Assembly: GCA_003567615.1 (NCBI GenBank)
Contig: PWZC01000309.1
Coordinates: forward strand, 1 to 11,630
Origin: Gemmatimonadota bacterium
Lineage (GTDB): Bacteria; Gemmatimonadota; Gemmatimonadetes; Longimicrobiales; Gaopeijiaceae
Direction: 5' to 3'
Length of the DNA: 11,630 nucleotides
Shown: piece by piece, positions 1 to 7,240 of the stretch
Numbering within the stretch: position 1 is the stretch's first letter
Layout of the letters: each line of letters starts with the position of its first letter
Made by a program: the position numbers and the translations under genes
The notes under the pieces: generated by a model
Seen by the model: the letters and a program-made list of their open reading frames with translations, nothing else
Database searches by the model: none
What the model was told of the DNA's origin: nothing

Positions 1-749
1 CCCTGGTCAATGTTGAATGCTTGGAAGGCGAGCCAGAAGGAGACTGCGTTCCATGCCCAGAATCCGAAGGACCAGGCCAGGGCCCCCAGGAGAAGTCGCG
101 GATTCTGAAGCGATCCCAGGCCTGAGAGGAATGCCGTCAATCCCTCCATGAGCAGCCGAGCGGCCCGATCCGGGAGCACGCGGGCGACCCGGCGGGTCAC
201 GGCTGTGACCGGCCCGGGAAAGAGGACCAGGGAAAGAAGTCCGAGGAGGAGCACCACGATGAGACCCACCAGGGTCACAATGATGGTCCCCAGGGACTGG
301 CCGCCCACCGTCGCGTGGGAGGGAAACGATGGGTGGAGAACGGCGAAGGCCAGAAGCGAAAACACGGCCACCGAGTCGAGAAACCGCTCCACCACCAGCG
401 ATCCCAGGGCACCGGAAACTGGAATCGGGGCCAGCCGGGACATGGCCCAGGCCCTGGCGAACTCGCCAACCCTCGCCGGGAGAAGATTGTTGGCTGCGAA
501 CCCGATGTTGACCGCAGCGAACCGTTCCCGAAATCCGACCCCGGGACGGATGGGCTCGAGCAGAAGCTTCCAACGCAAAGCCCGGACCACGAACCCGGAT
601 GTGGCCACGGCCACGGCTGCCACCAACCATCCCCATCGAGCCCCCTTCACCGCGGCCCAGACCTCGGTGAGGTCCACACCCCGGAGGACCCACCAGATGA
701 GGAGTCCGCTGATGAGGAGCCCCAGCGTCGCCTTCCAGTCCCACTTCAT
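1..749 (-). CDS. YbhN/LPG-synthase-like (flippase-like domain) integral membrane protein, 3' end cut off
   Basis: This membrane protein belongs to the lysylphosphatidylglycerol synthase TM-region/YbhN family (UPF0104). The visible 249 residues start MKWDWKATLGLLISGLL. They hold several hydrophobic segments, at about residues 8-24, 39-56, 125-139, 155-179 and 219-245. The family signature NNLLPARVGEFARA is at 87-100 and ERFLD at 121-125. The family usually has 300-350 residues, so 60-100 C-terminal residues lie beyond the left edge. Family members are multi-spanning inner-membrane proteins, some fused to MprF-type synthase domains; the substrate here cannot be read. The ATG at 749 is the only plausible start, because an in-frame stop lies 11 codons upstream (780-782) with no other start codon between. 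No clear Shine-Dalgarno is visible. A longer ORF in another frame (7-783) has no membrane pattern and is a shadow. The gene lies 85 bp downstream of pdxJ on the same strand. Confidence 0.92.
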   Translation of the reverse strand, partial: MKWDWKATLGLLISGLLIWWVLRGVDLTEVWAAVKGARWGWLVAAVAVATSGFVVRALRWKLLLEPIRPGVGFRERFAAVNIGFAANNLLPARVGEFARAWAMSRLAPIPVSGALGSLVVERFLDSVAVFSLLAFAVLHPSFPSHATVGGQSLGTIIVTLVGLIVVLLLGLLSLVLFPGPVTAVTRRVARVLPDRAARLLMEGLTAFLSGLGSLQNPRLLLGALAWSFGFWAWNAVSFWLAFQAFNIDQ

Positions 750-788
750 GGGAGTGACAGCACGGAAACGGCGTCCCGGTCAAGACGC

Positions 789-816
789 GGGGCTCCGGAT
801 TCGAGCCGGTAACCCC
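789..816 (-). terminator. GC-rich hairpin after pdxJ (possible weak terminator or processing site)
   Basis: On the coding strand GGGGTT-A-CCGG, loop CTCGAAT, CCGG-AGCCCC forms about 10 base pairs, including one T-G pair, with a single bulged A. It lies in the 85-bp gap between pdxJ and the membrane-protein gene. No T-run follows (GCGTCTTGACC), so it is not a standard intrinsic terminator. It could attenuate or stabilise the transcript, or mean nothing in GC-rich DNA. Confidence 0.3.
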
Positions 817-834
817 TCGGTCGTCCCGATGGAC

Positions 835-1587
835 TCACCCCTGGGTACCTGTGGCCAGGCCCCTTCGGCCCCGATCCATGGCCACCCGCATCTCCCGCAC
901 CGCTCTTTCCATGCCCACGAAGACGGCCCGGGATACGATGGCGTGGCCGATGTTCAACTCCTCAAGCTCGGGGATGGCCGCCACAGCCGCCACGTTCTCG
1001 TAGGTCAGGCCATGACCGGCGTGGGCCGCGAGGCCCAGATCCACCGCCAGCGCCGCGGCGTGGCGGAGTCGGGTCACCTCCCGCTCCCTCTCGCCCAGGT
1101 CACGGGCGTGGGCGTACTCTCCTGTGTGGAACTCCACGGCCTCCACCTGCAACTCGGCCGACGCCCGAACCGCCTCAGACGACGGGTCGATGAACAGCGA
1201 GACCCGGACTCCCACCTCCTGCAAGCGACGGGTGGCCTGGGCTACCCGCTCGCGCACGTGGGATGAAACCAGATCCAGTCCTCCCTCCGTGGTGACTTCC
1301 TCACGGCTCTCAGGCACCAGGGTCACCTGGAACGGAGCGATGTCCCGGGCCACCTCCACGACCCCGTCTTCGGCGGCCACCTCCAGGTTCAGGACGCTCC
1401 GACACGTCTCGGCCAGGAGCCGGACATCCCGCTCCTGGACGTGCCGTCGGTCTTCCCGTAGATGGACCGTGATTCCATCGGCTCCTGCCAGTTCCACCAG
1501 GACCGCTGCGCGCACAGGGTCGGGTTCGTCGGTCTTCCGGGCTTCCCGGATCGTCGCCACGTGATCGATGTTGACGTACAGTCTCAT
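835..1587 (-). CDS. pdxJ: Pyridoxine 5'-phosphate synthase PdxJ
   Basis: PdxJ is the cytosolic TIM-barrel enzyme that condenses 1-deoxy-D-xylulose 5-phosphate with 3-amino-2-oxopropyl phosphate to give pyridoxine 5'-phosphate, the last ring-forming step of the DXP-dependent vitamin B6 route. The 250-residue protein has the usual family length and its motifs in order: NIDHVATIR (6-14), GADGITVHLREDRRH (35-49, carrying H42, R44 and H49), LNLE (66-69), TTEGGLD (99-105), SLFIDP (130-135), HTGEYA (154-159), HAGHGLTY (189-196, with H192) and ELNIGHAI (210-217). The residues I expect at the phosphate and catalytic sites are all present, so it should be active. The ATG at 1587 lies in an ATGA overlap with the stop of the upstream DUF2520 gene and has no Shine-Dalgarno of its own, which suggests translational coupling. 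The identification is secure. Confidence 0.98.
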   Translation of the reverse strand: MRLYVNIDHVATIREARKTDEPDPVRAAVLVELAGADGITVHLREDRRHVQERDVRLLAETCRSVLNLEVAAEDGVVEVARDIAPFQVTLVPESREEVTTEGGLDLVSSHVRERVAQATRRLQEVGVRVSLFIDPSSEAVRASAELQVEAVEFHTGEYAHARDLGEREREVTRLRHAAALAVDLGLAAHAGHGLTYENVAAVAAIPELEELNIGHAIVSRAVFVGMERAVREMRVAMDRGRRGLATGTQG

Positions 1588-2447
1588 GAGTGCCGTTGGA
1601 AAAGAGTCTCCAGTTGGTCCGCCACCTCGGGTGGGAGGGCCGCCCGGGTGCGTTCGAGAGTCAGCCGGCCAAGATCAGCATAGAGGGACGCGTCGGCCGG
1701 ATCCAGCGTCCGCAGGTGGAGATCCACCGTGTCCGCATCCCCCCGTCCGATGGGACCGGTGAGGGAAGTGGAAAACCCCAACTCCGCGACGTTCTCCACC
1801 GCTCCACGGGCCAGAGCCACCAACGAGGGGAGTGCGTCTTCCTCCGGAACACCTGCCTGCATCAGAAGCCGAAGGGCCTCGGACATGAGAACCACCAGGT
1901 AGTTGGATCCAAGCACACCGGCAGCGTGGTATAGAGGCCGCCTGTGGGTGGGGATCAGGAGGGACCGCCCTCCCAACGCATCCACGATCCTGCGGATCAC
2001 CGACAAGGCCTCTCGCTCTCCCGACACGGCGAAACCGGCGCCGACGAGCCGATCGGCTCCGGTGATGGGATGGGCGATGTCCTGAAGGGGATGGAGCGTC
2101 CCCACCCGGTATCCCACCCGATTCAGGGCCACGAGCGGTTCACCGCCCTGGACCCCGGAAGTATGAATGACAGGGCACCCTTCCGGCGCCTGCCCCCGAG
2201 CGGCGAGGGCGTTGGCGATTTCGGGGAGAACCGGATCAGGAACGGTAAGGATGACGGCGGTCGTGCCCTGGGCAGGTCGCTCCAACCCGTACCGGTACTC
2301 GGCAAGACCCTGGTGGAAGAGAGGGTGGGACGGGGGCTCCGAGCGGCGACCCTGATAGACGATGGACCCCACCGCATCCGCGTGCACGAGTGCGTAGCCC
2401 AGTGCCAACCCCATGCGACCAGGTCCAACGATAACCAATCGCTCCAA
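1584..2447 (-). CDS. Rossmann-like/DUF2520 oxidoreductase-family protein
   Basis: This 287-residue protein has the two-domain layout of the Rossmann-like plus DUF2520 family, related to ketopantoate reductase and 6-phosphogluconate dehydrogenase folds. The N-terminal dinucleotide-binding loop is VGPGRMG (7-13), followed by LTVPDPVLPEIA (67-78), HTSGV (95-99) and GTLHPLQ (116-122). The DUF2520 domain carries YHAAGVLGSNYLV (173-185) and LTGPIGRGD (229-237). It probably binds NAD(P), but the family's substrate is not established, so no reaction is assigned. The start is TTG at 2447: it is the codon correctly placed behind a GGGAGGT Shine-Dalgarno, and the glycine-rich loop begins only a few residues later. 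The nearby ATG at 2460 is in another frame. The gene lies 35 bp after hflX and overlaps pdxJ by four bases. Confidence 0.92.
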   Translation of the reverse strand: MERLVIVGPGRMGLALGYALVHADAVGSIVYQGRRSEPPSHPLFHQGLAEYRYGLERPAQGTTAVILTVPDPVLPEIANALAARGQAPEGCPVIHTSGVQGGEPLVALNRVGYRVGTLHPLQDIAHPITGADRLVGAGFAVSGEREALSVIRRIVDALGGRSLLIPTHRRPLYHAAGVLGSNYLVVLMSEALRLLMQAGVPEEDALPSLVALARGAVENVAELGFSTSLTGPIGRGDADTVDLHLRTLDPADASLYADLGRLTLERTRAALPPEVADQLETLFQRHS

Positions 2448-2451
2448 CCGT

Positions 2452-2458
2452 ACCTCCC
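2452..2458 (-). promoter_or_regulatory. Shine-Dalgarno GGGAGGT deciding a TTG start
   Basis: GGGAGGT on the coding strand sits four bases before the TTG at 2447. It supports that unusual start for the DUF2520 gene over the out-of-frame ATG immediately upstream. Confidence 0.75.
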
Positions 2459-2482
2459 ATGGTATGGGGCCAGGGGCCCACC

Positions 2483-3814
2483 TCAGATCTCGGAGAGCTC
2501 CACATCGGGTATCTGCCGCAACCGCCCCAGGAGTGGCGCCGGCACGCGAGCCCTCAGGCGGAGGCGAACGCCATTCCTCTCCATTCCCATGACCTCCCCC
2601 TCCCGGTGGACCGCGGCCAGAATCTCCCCCTCGGCGGCCGGGAGGAGTATCTCAACGTGCGCCATGCGACTCCGGACCCGGGCCAGGAGTGTCTCCTTCA
2701 GGGCCTCCAGACCGGCGTCTTCCACTGCGGACGTAAACACGGCCGGCGTCCGTTCGAGGGCGCGAACCCGGTCGCGGAGGGCCTCTTCCTCACCGTGGGT
2801 GAGGCGATCCACCTTGTTGAAGACCAGGACCTGGGCCCCCCGGTCCAGCTCCAGATCATGCAGCACCTGGTCCACTACCGCCTTGTGCTCCTCCCACTCG
2901 GGATGGGATGCATCAATGACATGGATGGCCAGATCCGCCTCGCGAACCTCCTCGAGGGTGGACCGGAAGGACGCCACGAGGTGGTGGGGAAGCTTCCGGA
3001 TGAACCCCACCGTGTCTGTGACCAGAGCCTGGTGCCCCCCCTCCAGCTCCACCGAACGCGTCGCCGATTCGAGGGTGGCGAAGAGGCGATCCTCCACGAA
3101 GAGGTCCGACCCCGAGAGACTCCGGAGAATCGACGACTTCCCGGCATTGGTATAGCCCACCAGCGCCGCCCGGAACTCACCCTGCCGACGGCGCCGCTGG
3201 ATCGCACGGGACTCGGCCACTTCCCGGAGCTTGCTCCGGAGATCGGCGATGCGCCGCCCGATCAACCGTCGGTCTGTCTCGAGCTGCGTCTCTCCAGGCC
3301 CTCGGAGGCCGATGCCGCCTCGGATCCGGGAAAGGTGGGTCCACATTCGCTGAAGTCGAGGAAGAAGGTATTCCAACTGCGCCAACTCCACCTGGAGCTT
3401 GGCTTCCCGGGTCCGGGCTCTGGATGCGAAGATATCGAGGATCAATTCCGATCGGTCCATGACCCGGACGGACAGGGACTGCTCCAGATTCTTCGCCTGA
3501 TCGGGCTTCAGTTCCTCGTCGAAGATGACGAGATCGGCCTCGGTTTCCTCGGTGAGGTTGCGGAGCTCCGCAACCTTCCCCCGACCGATATAGAACTGGG
3601 GTGTGGGCGCGTCGATGCGCTGTACCAGACGTCCCACCACATCCCCGCCGGCGGTGTCGGTCAACCTTCGAAGCTCCTCCATGTGCTCGTCCACCACCCG
3701 GGTATCCTCCGACCGGAGAGGAGCCCCGACCAGGACCGTCCGCTCCACCGGTGTGCGGTTGTCCAGCAGCTGCGTAGGTATCGTGACCGTCCTTGCTGTC
3801 GTCGTTGGAATCAA
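2483..3814 (-). CDS. hflX: Ribosome-associated GTPase HflX
   Basis: HflX is a translational GTPase-class protein that binds 50S or 70S ribosomes and splits or rescues stalled ones. The ORF encodes 443 residues. The N-terminal HflX domain includes FYIGRGKV (74-81) and is followed by a helical linker with GGIGLRGPGETQLETDRR (166-183). The G domain has the P-loop GYTNAGKSS (220-228), the switch-like ATLESATR (246-253), DTVGFI (267-272), NKVD (333-336) and TSA (361-363). A short C-terminal domain follows. All GTP-binding motifs are intact. The 5' end is uncertain. The longest ORF starts at TTG 3814 with no Shine-Dalgarno, and the first 14 codons have weak GC3 (8/14). A GTG at V23 (3748) is an alternative. 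Another frame opening at GTG 3842 looks more coding-like up to about 3770 (see findings). The frame is the same as that of the upstream lipoprotein gene, whose stop is 42 bp away. Confidence 0.96.
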   Translation of the reverse strand: MIPTTTARTVTIPTQLLDNRTPVERTVLVGAPLRSEDTRVVDEHMEELRRLTDTAGGDVVGRLVQRIDAPTPQFYIGRGKVAELRNLTEETEADLVIFDEELKPDQAKNLEQSLSVRVMDRSELILDIFASRARTREAKLQVELAQLEYLLPRLQRMWTHLSRIRGGIGLRGPGETQLETDRRLIGRRIADLRSKLREVAESRAIQRRRRQGEFRAALVGYTNAGKSSILRSLSGSDLFVEDRLFATLESATRSVELEGGHQALVTDTVGFIRKLPHHLVASFRSTLEEVREADLAIHVIDASHPEWEEHKAVVDQVLHDLELDRGAQVLVFNKVDRLTHGEEEALRDRVRALERTPAVFTSAVEDAGLEALKETLLARVRSRMAHVEILLPAAEGEILAAVHREGEVMGMERNGVRLRLRARVPAPLLGRLRQIPDVELSEI

Positions 3815-3856
3815 AGGAATCCGGGATGACCCGGTCCGCCACTCAGGTGGAAAACG

Positions 3857-4330
3857 TCAGAAGCTACCGGAAGCTCGAAAGGGTAGCTCCACCGGGCCAA
3901 GAGGTCCTCGGGCAGACAGATCGCCCCGGATCCGGTAGGTCACCTCACCCGACTGCCACCACCCCAGGAAGCCGGCCCCCAGGGCCCGGTACTGGAAAAC
4001 CACCTCCAGGGGAAACTCCGTCGTACCACGCCGAACCACAGTGACGGTCTCCGACGAAACCCCGTCCGAAAGGACGTTCCACTCTCCGTCGCGTCCCTGG
4101 AGTTCCAGAAGGTATTCCACCCTGTGGACGTCCAGGGATACCGGATTCGGATTCTCCACCTCAAGGTAAACCCGGGCGATTCCCGATGTCAGACCCAATC
4201 CGGTAATCTGCACATCCACCAGGTGCACCTCAGGGGACCGGTAGAGTGCAGCACATCCGGACGAAAAGCCCGAGATCGCCAGTACCATCAGAAGGATTGG
4301 CGCCGCGCGGATGCCCCTTGGCTTCAACAT
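3857..4330 (-). CDS. LEA14-like (LEA type 2/WHy domain) putative lipoprotein
   Basis: This 157-residue protein has an N-terminal basic stretch (K3, R5, R8), then a hydrophobic core (PILLMVLAIS, 11-20) ending in FSSGC with Cys26. That is a signal-peptide and lipidation pattern. The residue three before the cysteine is Ser rather than the usual Leu, so the lipobox is non-canonical. The mature part reads as a LEA_2/WHy beta-sandwich: LVDVQITGLGLTSG (37-50), the family hallmark ENPNP (59-63), a run of alternating strands, and the C-terminal ELPFRASG (148-155). Bacterial LEA14-like lipoproteins are envelope proteins of unclear function, linked to stress tolerance by analogy with plant LEA proteins. 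The ATG at 4330 is 8 bases after the rarA stop, and its initiation region lies in the rarA 3' end. Membership in the fold family is fairly sure; function is unknown. Confidence 0.87.
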   Translation of the reverse strand: MLKPRGIRAAPILLMVLAISGFSSGCAALYRSPEVHLVDVQITGLGLTSGIARVYLEVENPNPVSLDVHRVEYLLELQGRDGEWNVLSDGVSSETVTVVRRGTTEFPLEVVFQYRALGAGFLGWWQSGEVTYRIRGDLSARGPLGPVELPFRASGSF

Positions 4331-4338
4331 GAGCAGTG

Positions 4339-5874
4339 TTACCCGCCGTCTGGCGAAGGGTGTCCCTCGGTGGAACGTGACCCGGGTCCGTCGCCAGGAC
4401 CGGATTGATCCCTGTCATCGGCATCGCACGGACGCCCGGCGGCGGCGGATTCCCGCCTAAGATTCCTCCAGCGGATCAGGCGTCTGCTCACCTCGGCTTC
4501 CTTCCCCCGCTCCGTGGGCTCGTAGAGGCGAAGATTCTCCAACCCGCTGGGAAGGTAACTCTGGCGAGCCACCCCATCCGGCTCATCCGGATCGTAGCGA
4601 TAGCCTTCCCCATACCCCCACGCCTCCATCTCCGCGGTAGGTGCATTCCGGAGGTGGAGGGGTACCGGTGCCGACGCAGTTTCCCGGGCCGCATCCCGTG
4701 CCCGGTTGAAGGCGCGGTAGACACGATTGGATTTCTCGGCGGTGGCCAGCCGCACCACCGCGTGTGCCAGAGCCAGGTCTCCCTCGGGCGATCCCAGGAA
4801 GTGATAGGCTTGCCAGGCGGCGACGGCGCCGGGGAGCCCTCCAGGGTCGGCCAGACCCACATCCTCCACGGCCATGCGAACCACCCGACGCGCAATGTAC
4901 AGGGGGTCGGCGCCCCCCTCGAGCATTCGGGCAAGCCAGTAGAGGGCTCCGTCCGGGTCTCCACCCCTCACACTCTTGTGGAGAGCAGAAATCAGGTTGT
5001 AATGCTCCTCTCCGCCTTTGTCGTAGAGGGCAAATCGATGCTGCAGCGCCTCCTTGGCAAGAGCGGGGGTCACGGACCCATCCGCCCCCGCCAGACGCCC
5101 GGCCACCTCCAGCGCCCCCAACGCGCGCCTGGCATCACCATCGGCCCCACGGACCAGGAACGCCATGGCCTCAGGGGAAACGGTCAACTCCTGATCCCCC
5201 AGGCCCCGCTCCCCATCGTGCAGCGCCATCTCCAGGACCTCCTGAAGCGCGGCCTCGGAGAGCGGATTCAGGATGAAGACAGGAGCCCTGGACAGGAGGG
5301 GGCGATTCACCTCGAAGGAGGGATTTTCCGTGGTGGCCCCCACCAGGATCACGGTTCCATCCTCCACGTGGGGAAGAAAGGCGTCCTGTTGGGATTTGTT
5401 GAACCGGTGGATCTCATCGCAGAAGAGGATGGTGCTGCGTCCGGAAACCTGCAGGCGGGTGCGGGCTTCACCGATGATCTCCCGGACCCTGGCGACGCCC
5501 TCCGTAACGGCCGAGAAAGATACGAATGCGGCCTCTGTGAGGTCTGCCAGAAGCCGGGCCAGGGACGTCTTGCCACTCCCGGGCGGTCCCCACAGGATGC
5601 ACGAGGAGATTTCACCGTCCTCCAGCATCCGCCGGAGCGGACGCCCCGGCCCGAGGAGGTGCTCCTGTCCCCTGATCTCATCGAGGTCCCGAGGCCGCAT
5701 CCGGGCCGCCAGGGGAGCCGGAGGGGCGGCACGGCGGGGCCCGGCCGAGTGCCGTCTTTCCGTCTCGGAAGGAGAAGCCAGGGGAAAGAGTTCCAACTCG
5801 GGCGGTGAGGCCCGCCCTGACGCCTCACGCCTCGGCGCCTCTCCCTCATCCGGGTTCGGGTTATCCGGCGACAT
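4339..5874 (-). CDS. rarA: Replication-associated recombination protein RarA (MgsA), AAA+ ATPase
   Basis: RarA is a tetrameric clamp-loader-like AAA+ ATPase that acts at stalled replication forks and at single-stranded DNA gaps. The 511-residue protein shows RPRDLDEIRGQEHLLG (60-75), Walker A GPPGSGKTS (96-104), Walker B ILFCDEIH (149-156), FNKSQQDAFLPHVEDG (158-173), sensor 1 ATTENPSFE (180-188), the arginine-finger region LLSRAPVF (193-200) and sensor 2 GDARRAL (246-252). The C-terminal tetramerisation/MgsA part includes DPLYIARR (323-330) and SNRVYRAFN (382-390). It is longer than the roughly 440-450 residues typical of RarA. The extra length lies in a Pro/Glu/Ser-rich N-terminal leader of about 55 residues and a Gly/Asp/Ser-rich tail after about 475; both look disordered. 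The ATG at 5874 has an AAGGAG seven bases upstream and overlaps the end of the CCA-type gene by 14 bases. The identification is secure. Confidence 0.97.
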   Translation of the reverse strand: MSPDNPNPDEGEAPRREASGRASPPELELFPLASPSETERRHSAGPRRAAPPAPLAARMRPRDLDEIRGQEHLLGPGRPLRRMLEDGEISSCILWGPPGSGKTSLARLLADLTEAAFVSFSAVTEGVARVREIIGEARTRLQVSGRSTILFCDEIHRFNKSQQDAFLPHVEDGTVILVGATTENPSFEVNRPLLSRAPVFILNPLSEAALQEVLEMALHDGERGLGDQELTVSPEAMAFLVRGADGDARRALGALEVAGRLAGADGSVTPALAKEALQHRFALYDKGGEEHYNLISALHKSVRGGDPDGALYWLARMLEGGADPLYIARRVVRMAVEDVGLADPGGLPGAVAAWQAYHFLGSPEGDLALAHAVVRLATAEKSNRVYRAFNRARDAARETASAPVPLHLRNAPTAEMEAWGYGEGYRYDPDEPDGVARQSYLPSGLENLRLYEPTERGKEAEVSRRLIRWRNLRRESAAAGRPCDADDRDQSGPGDGPGSRSTEGHPSPDGG

Positions 5875-7240
5875 TTCCCCGCTCCTTCACCTTGGTCTGC
5901 GTCTGCTCGATCCACCGACGAGCCTCCTCTTCGAGAACGTCCCGCCGATTCAGGACCGGATCCTCGAGGACCCGGTCCAGAAGGTGCTCCAGGAGTTCAC
6001 CGAAATAGCGCCCGGGTCGGTGGCCCATGCGGATCAGGTCCCGTCCTGAAAAATCCAACTCTCCCACGCTCAGGGGAACGTCACTCCTGGAAATCCGCCG
6101 AAGACGGTGGATCAGGGTCGGAAGCCGATCCCCACCCGGCCATCCTCCCACCCGGGACTCGGCGATCCAGACGCGGACAAGGTCGGAGAGGCGCTCTCGT
6201 CCGGCGCCGGCCAACCAGCGGCGGAGAGCGGGGTCCGGTGCGTCAGCGGAGGGGGGCTGAATCACCCATTCCACGGCGCCCGCAACTCTGGCGATACGGG
6301 CATTGGATGAGCGAAGGCGTTTCAGGAGGGCGGCCGCACGCTGCCGTCCCCGCTCCGGTGGCGGCAGGCCTTCCTCACCGGCCCCGGTGGATTCGGTGGG
6401 AAGCCCGAGTCGACTCAGTAGCACCGTCAGGCGAAGGGGCCACTGCGAAGGGGGAATGGCGTCGGCGGCCAGGAGGGAGTGACTCCAGCCATCCATCAGG
6501 AGATGGGAATGGCCGGAGGGCTCCGGTAACGGGCCCACGAGGCGGTCCAGTTCCGGATAGAGGAATGCCAGGACTCCGCTGGCCGCGTAGAGGGAGAGGG
6601 CAGCGGACGGGCGCTCGTGGGAAGAGAGGATCTTCTCCAGTTCCTCCCGGATCCGTTCCGGTGACAGGATTCCCATCCTGGGAACGGCCTCGACCAGCGC
6701 CCGCCAGGTCCCGGGGTCCACCTGGAGACGGAAGATTCCGGCAAAGCGGAGTGCCCTGAGGATCCGGAGGTAATCCTCGGCGAATCGCTCTCCCGGGTCC
6801 CCGACGGTCCGGAGCCGGCGTTGGCGGAGATCCTCGACCCCTCCGTAGGGATCATGGACACACCGGCGGAGGGGATGCCAGGCCACGGCATTGATGGTGA
6901 AGTCGCGTCGGGCCAGATCCTCGTCCAGCGTTTCCGCAAAGGAGACCACGGCATGTCGCCCCGAGGTCTCCACGTCCCGCCGGAAAGTGGTCACTTCGTA
7001 GAGGGTCCCGTCCCGGGCCAGCACGCCCACCGTCCCGTGCTCGATGCCGATGGGTACCGTGCGCCGGAAGAGCCTGCGTATCTCCTCTGGTGGAGCCGCC
7101 GTGGTAAGATCCCAGTCCCCGGTCCCACGACCGGCGAGCCCATCCCGCACAGCTCCCCCAACCGCCCAGGTTTCGAATCCCGCCCGCTCCAACGTCCGGC
7201 ATATCCACGGAACCGGGCCCGGAGGGTTCAGGTCGATCAT
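5861..7240 (-). CDS. Class II CCA-adding/poly(A) polymerase-family nucleotidyltransferase with degenerate HD domain
   Basis: The 459-residue protein belongs to the class II tRNA nucleotidyltransferase/poly(A) polymerase family, which adds CCA (or CC, or A) to tRNA 3' ends. Seen in order: VGGAVRD (27-33), the metal-binding DWD within GDWDLTT (41-47), RRDFTINA (111-118), the base-selecting EDYLR in an EDYLRILRALRFAG stretch (155-168), and SPERIREELEKIL (193-205). The C-terminal helical part contains LDFSGRDLIRMGHRPG (395-410), as in CCA enzymes. The catalytic aspartates are present. The middle region aligns by position with the HD domain found in many homologues, but the HD dyad expected near 276-277 is Ser-Arg (LLSRLGLP), so phosphohydrolase activity there is unlikely. 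Full CCA, CC or A specificity cannot be told from sequence alone; CCA addition is likeliest if this is the only copy. The ATG at 7240 forms an ATGA overlap with the reductase gene; the 3' end overlaps rarA. Confidence 0.92.
   Translation of the reverse strand: MIDLNPPGPVPWICRTLERAGFETWAVGGAVRDGLAGRGTGDWDLTTAAPPEEIRRLFRRTVPIGIEHGTVGVLARDGTLYEVTTFRRDVETSGRHAVVSFAETLDEDLARRDFTINAVAWHPLRRCVHDPYGGVEDLRQRRLRTVGDPGERFAEDYLRILRALRFAGIFRLQVDPGTWRALVEAVPRMGILSPERIREELEKILSSHERPSAALSLYAASGVLAFLYPELDRLVGPLPEPSGHSHLLMDGWSHSLLAADAIPPSQWPLRLTVLLSRLGLPTESTGAGEEGLPPPERGRQRAAALLKRLRSSNARIARVAGAVEWVIQPPSADAPDPALRRWLAGAGRERLSDLVRVWIAESRVGGWPGGDRLPTLIHRLRRISRSDVPLSVGELDFSGRDLIRMGHRPGRYFGELLEHLLDRVLEDPVLNRRDVLEEEARRWIEQTQTKVKERGNVAG
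5882..5887 (-). promoter_or_regulatory. Shine-Dalgarno AAGGAG for rarA, inside the preceding gene
   Basis: AAGGAG on the coding strand lies seven bases before the rarA ATG and within the last codons of the CCA-type gene. It confirms the overlapping start at 5874. Confidence 0.75.

Noticed and set aside
7..783. Minus-strand ORF of 258 codons at the left edge
   Set aside because: It is in a different frame from the membrane protein ending at 749. The product is Gly/Arg/Pro-rich without hydrophobic segments, whereas the other frame shows a clear flippase-like family signature.
785..816. tRNA T-arm-like piece (CCGG-CTCGAAT-CCGG) after pdxJ
   Set aside because: The loop resembles a T-loop, but no matching acceptor, D or anticodon arm can be folded upstream, so it is not a tRNA gene.
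148..1266. Long plus-strand ORF of 372 codons
   Set aside because: It lies antisense to pdxJ and the membrane-protein gene. The product is Arg/Thr/Ser-rich with no recognisable motif, as expected for an antisense frame in GC-rich DNA.
2459..3829. Plus-strand ORF of 456 codons opposite hflX
   Set aside because: It mirrors hflX almost exactly. All conserved motifs are on the minus strand, so it is a codon-bias shadow.
3177..3842. Minus-strand ORF starting at GTG 3842 as an independent gene
   Set aside because: Beyond its first ~25 codons it turns into a Gly/Arg/Pro-rich shadow of hflX. Only the beginning is of interest, as a possible frameshifted hflX N-terminus.
4405..5808. Plus-strand ORF of 467 codons opposite rarA
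   Set aside because: Antisense shadow. RarA on the minus strand has a complete set of AAA+ motifs.
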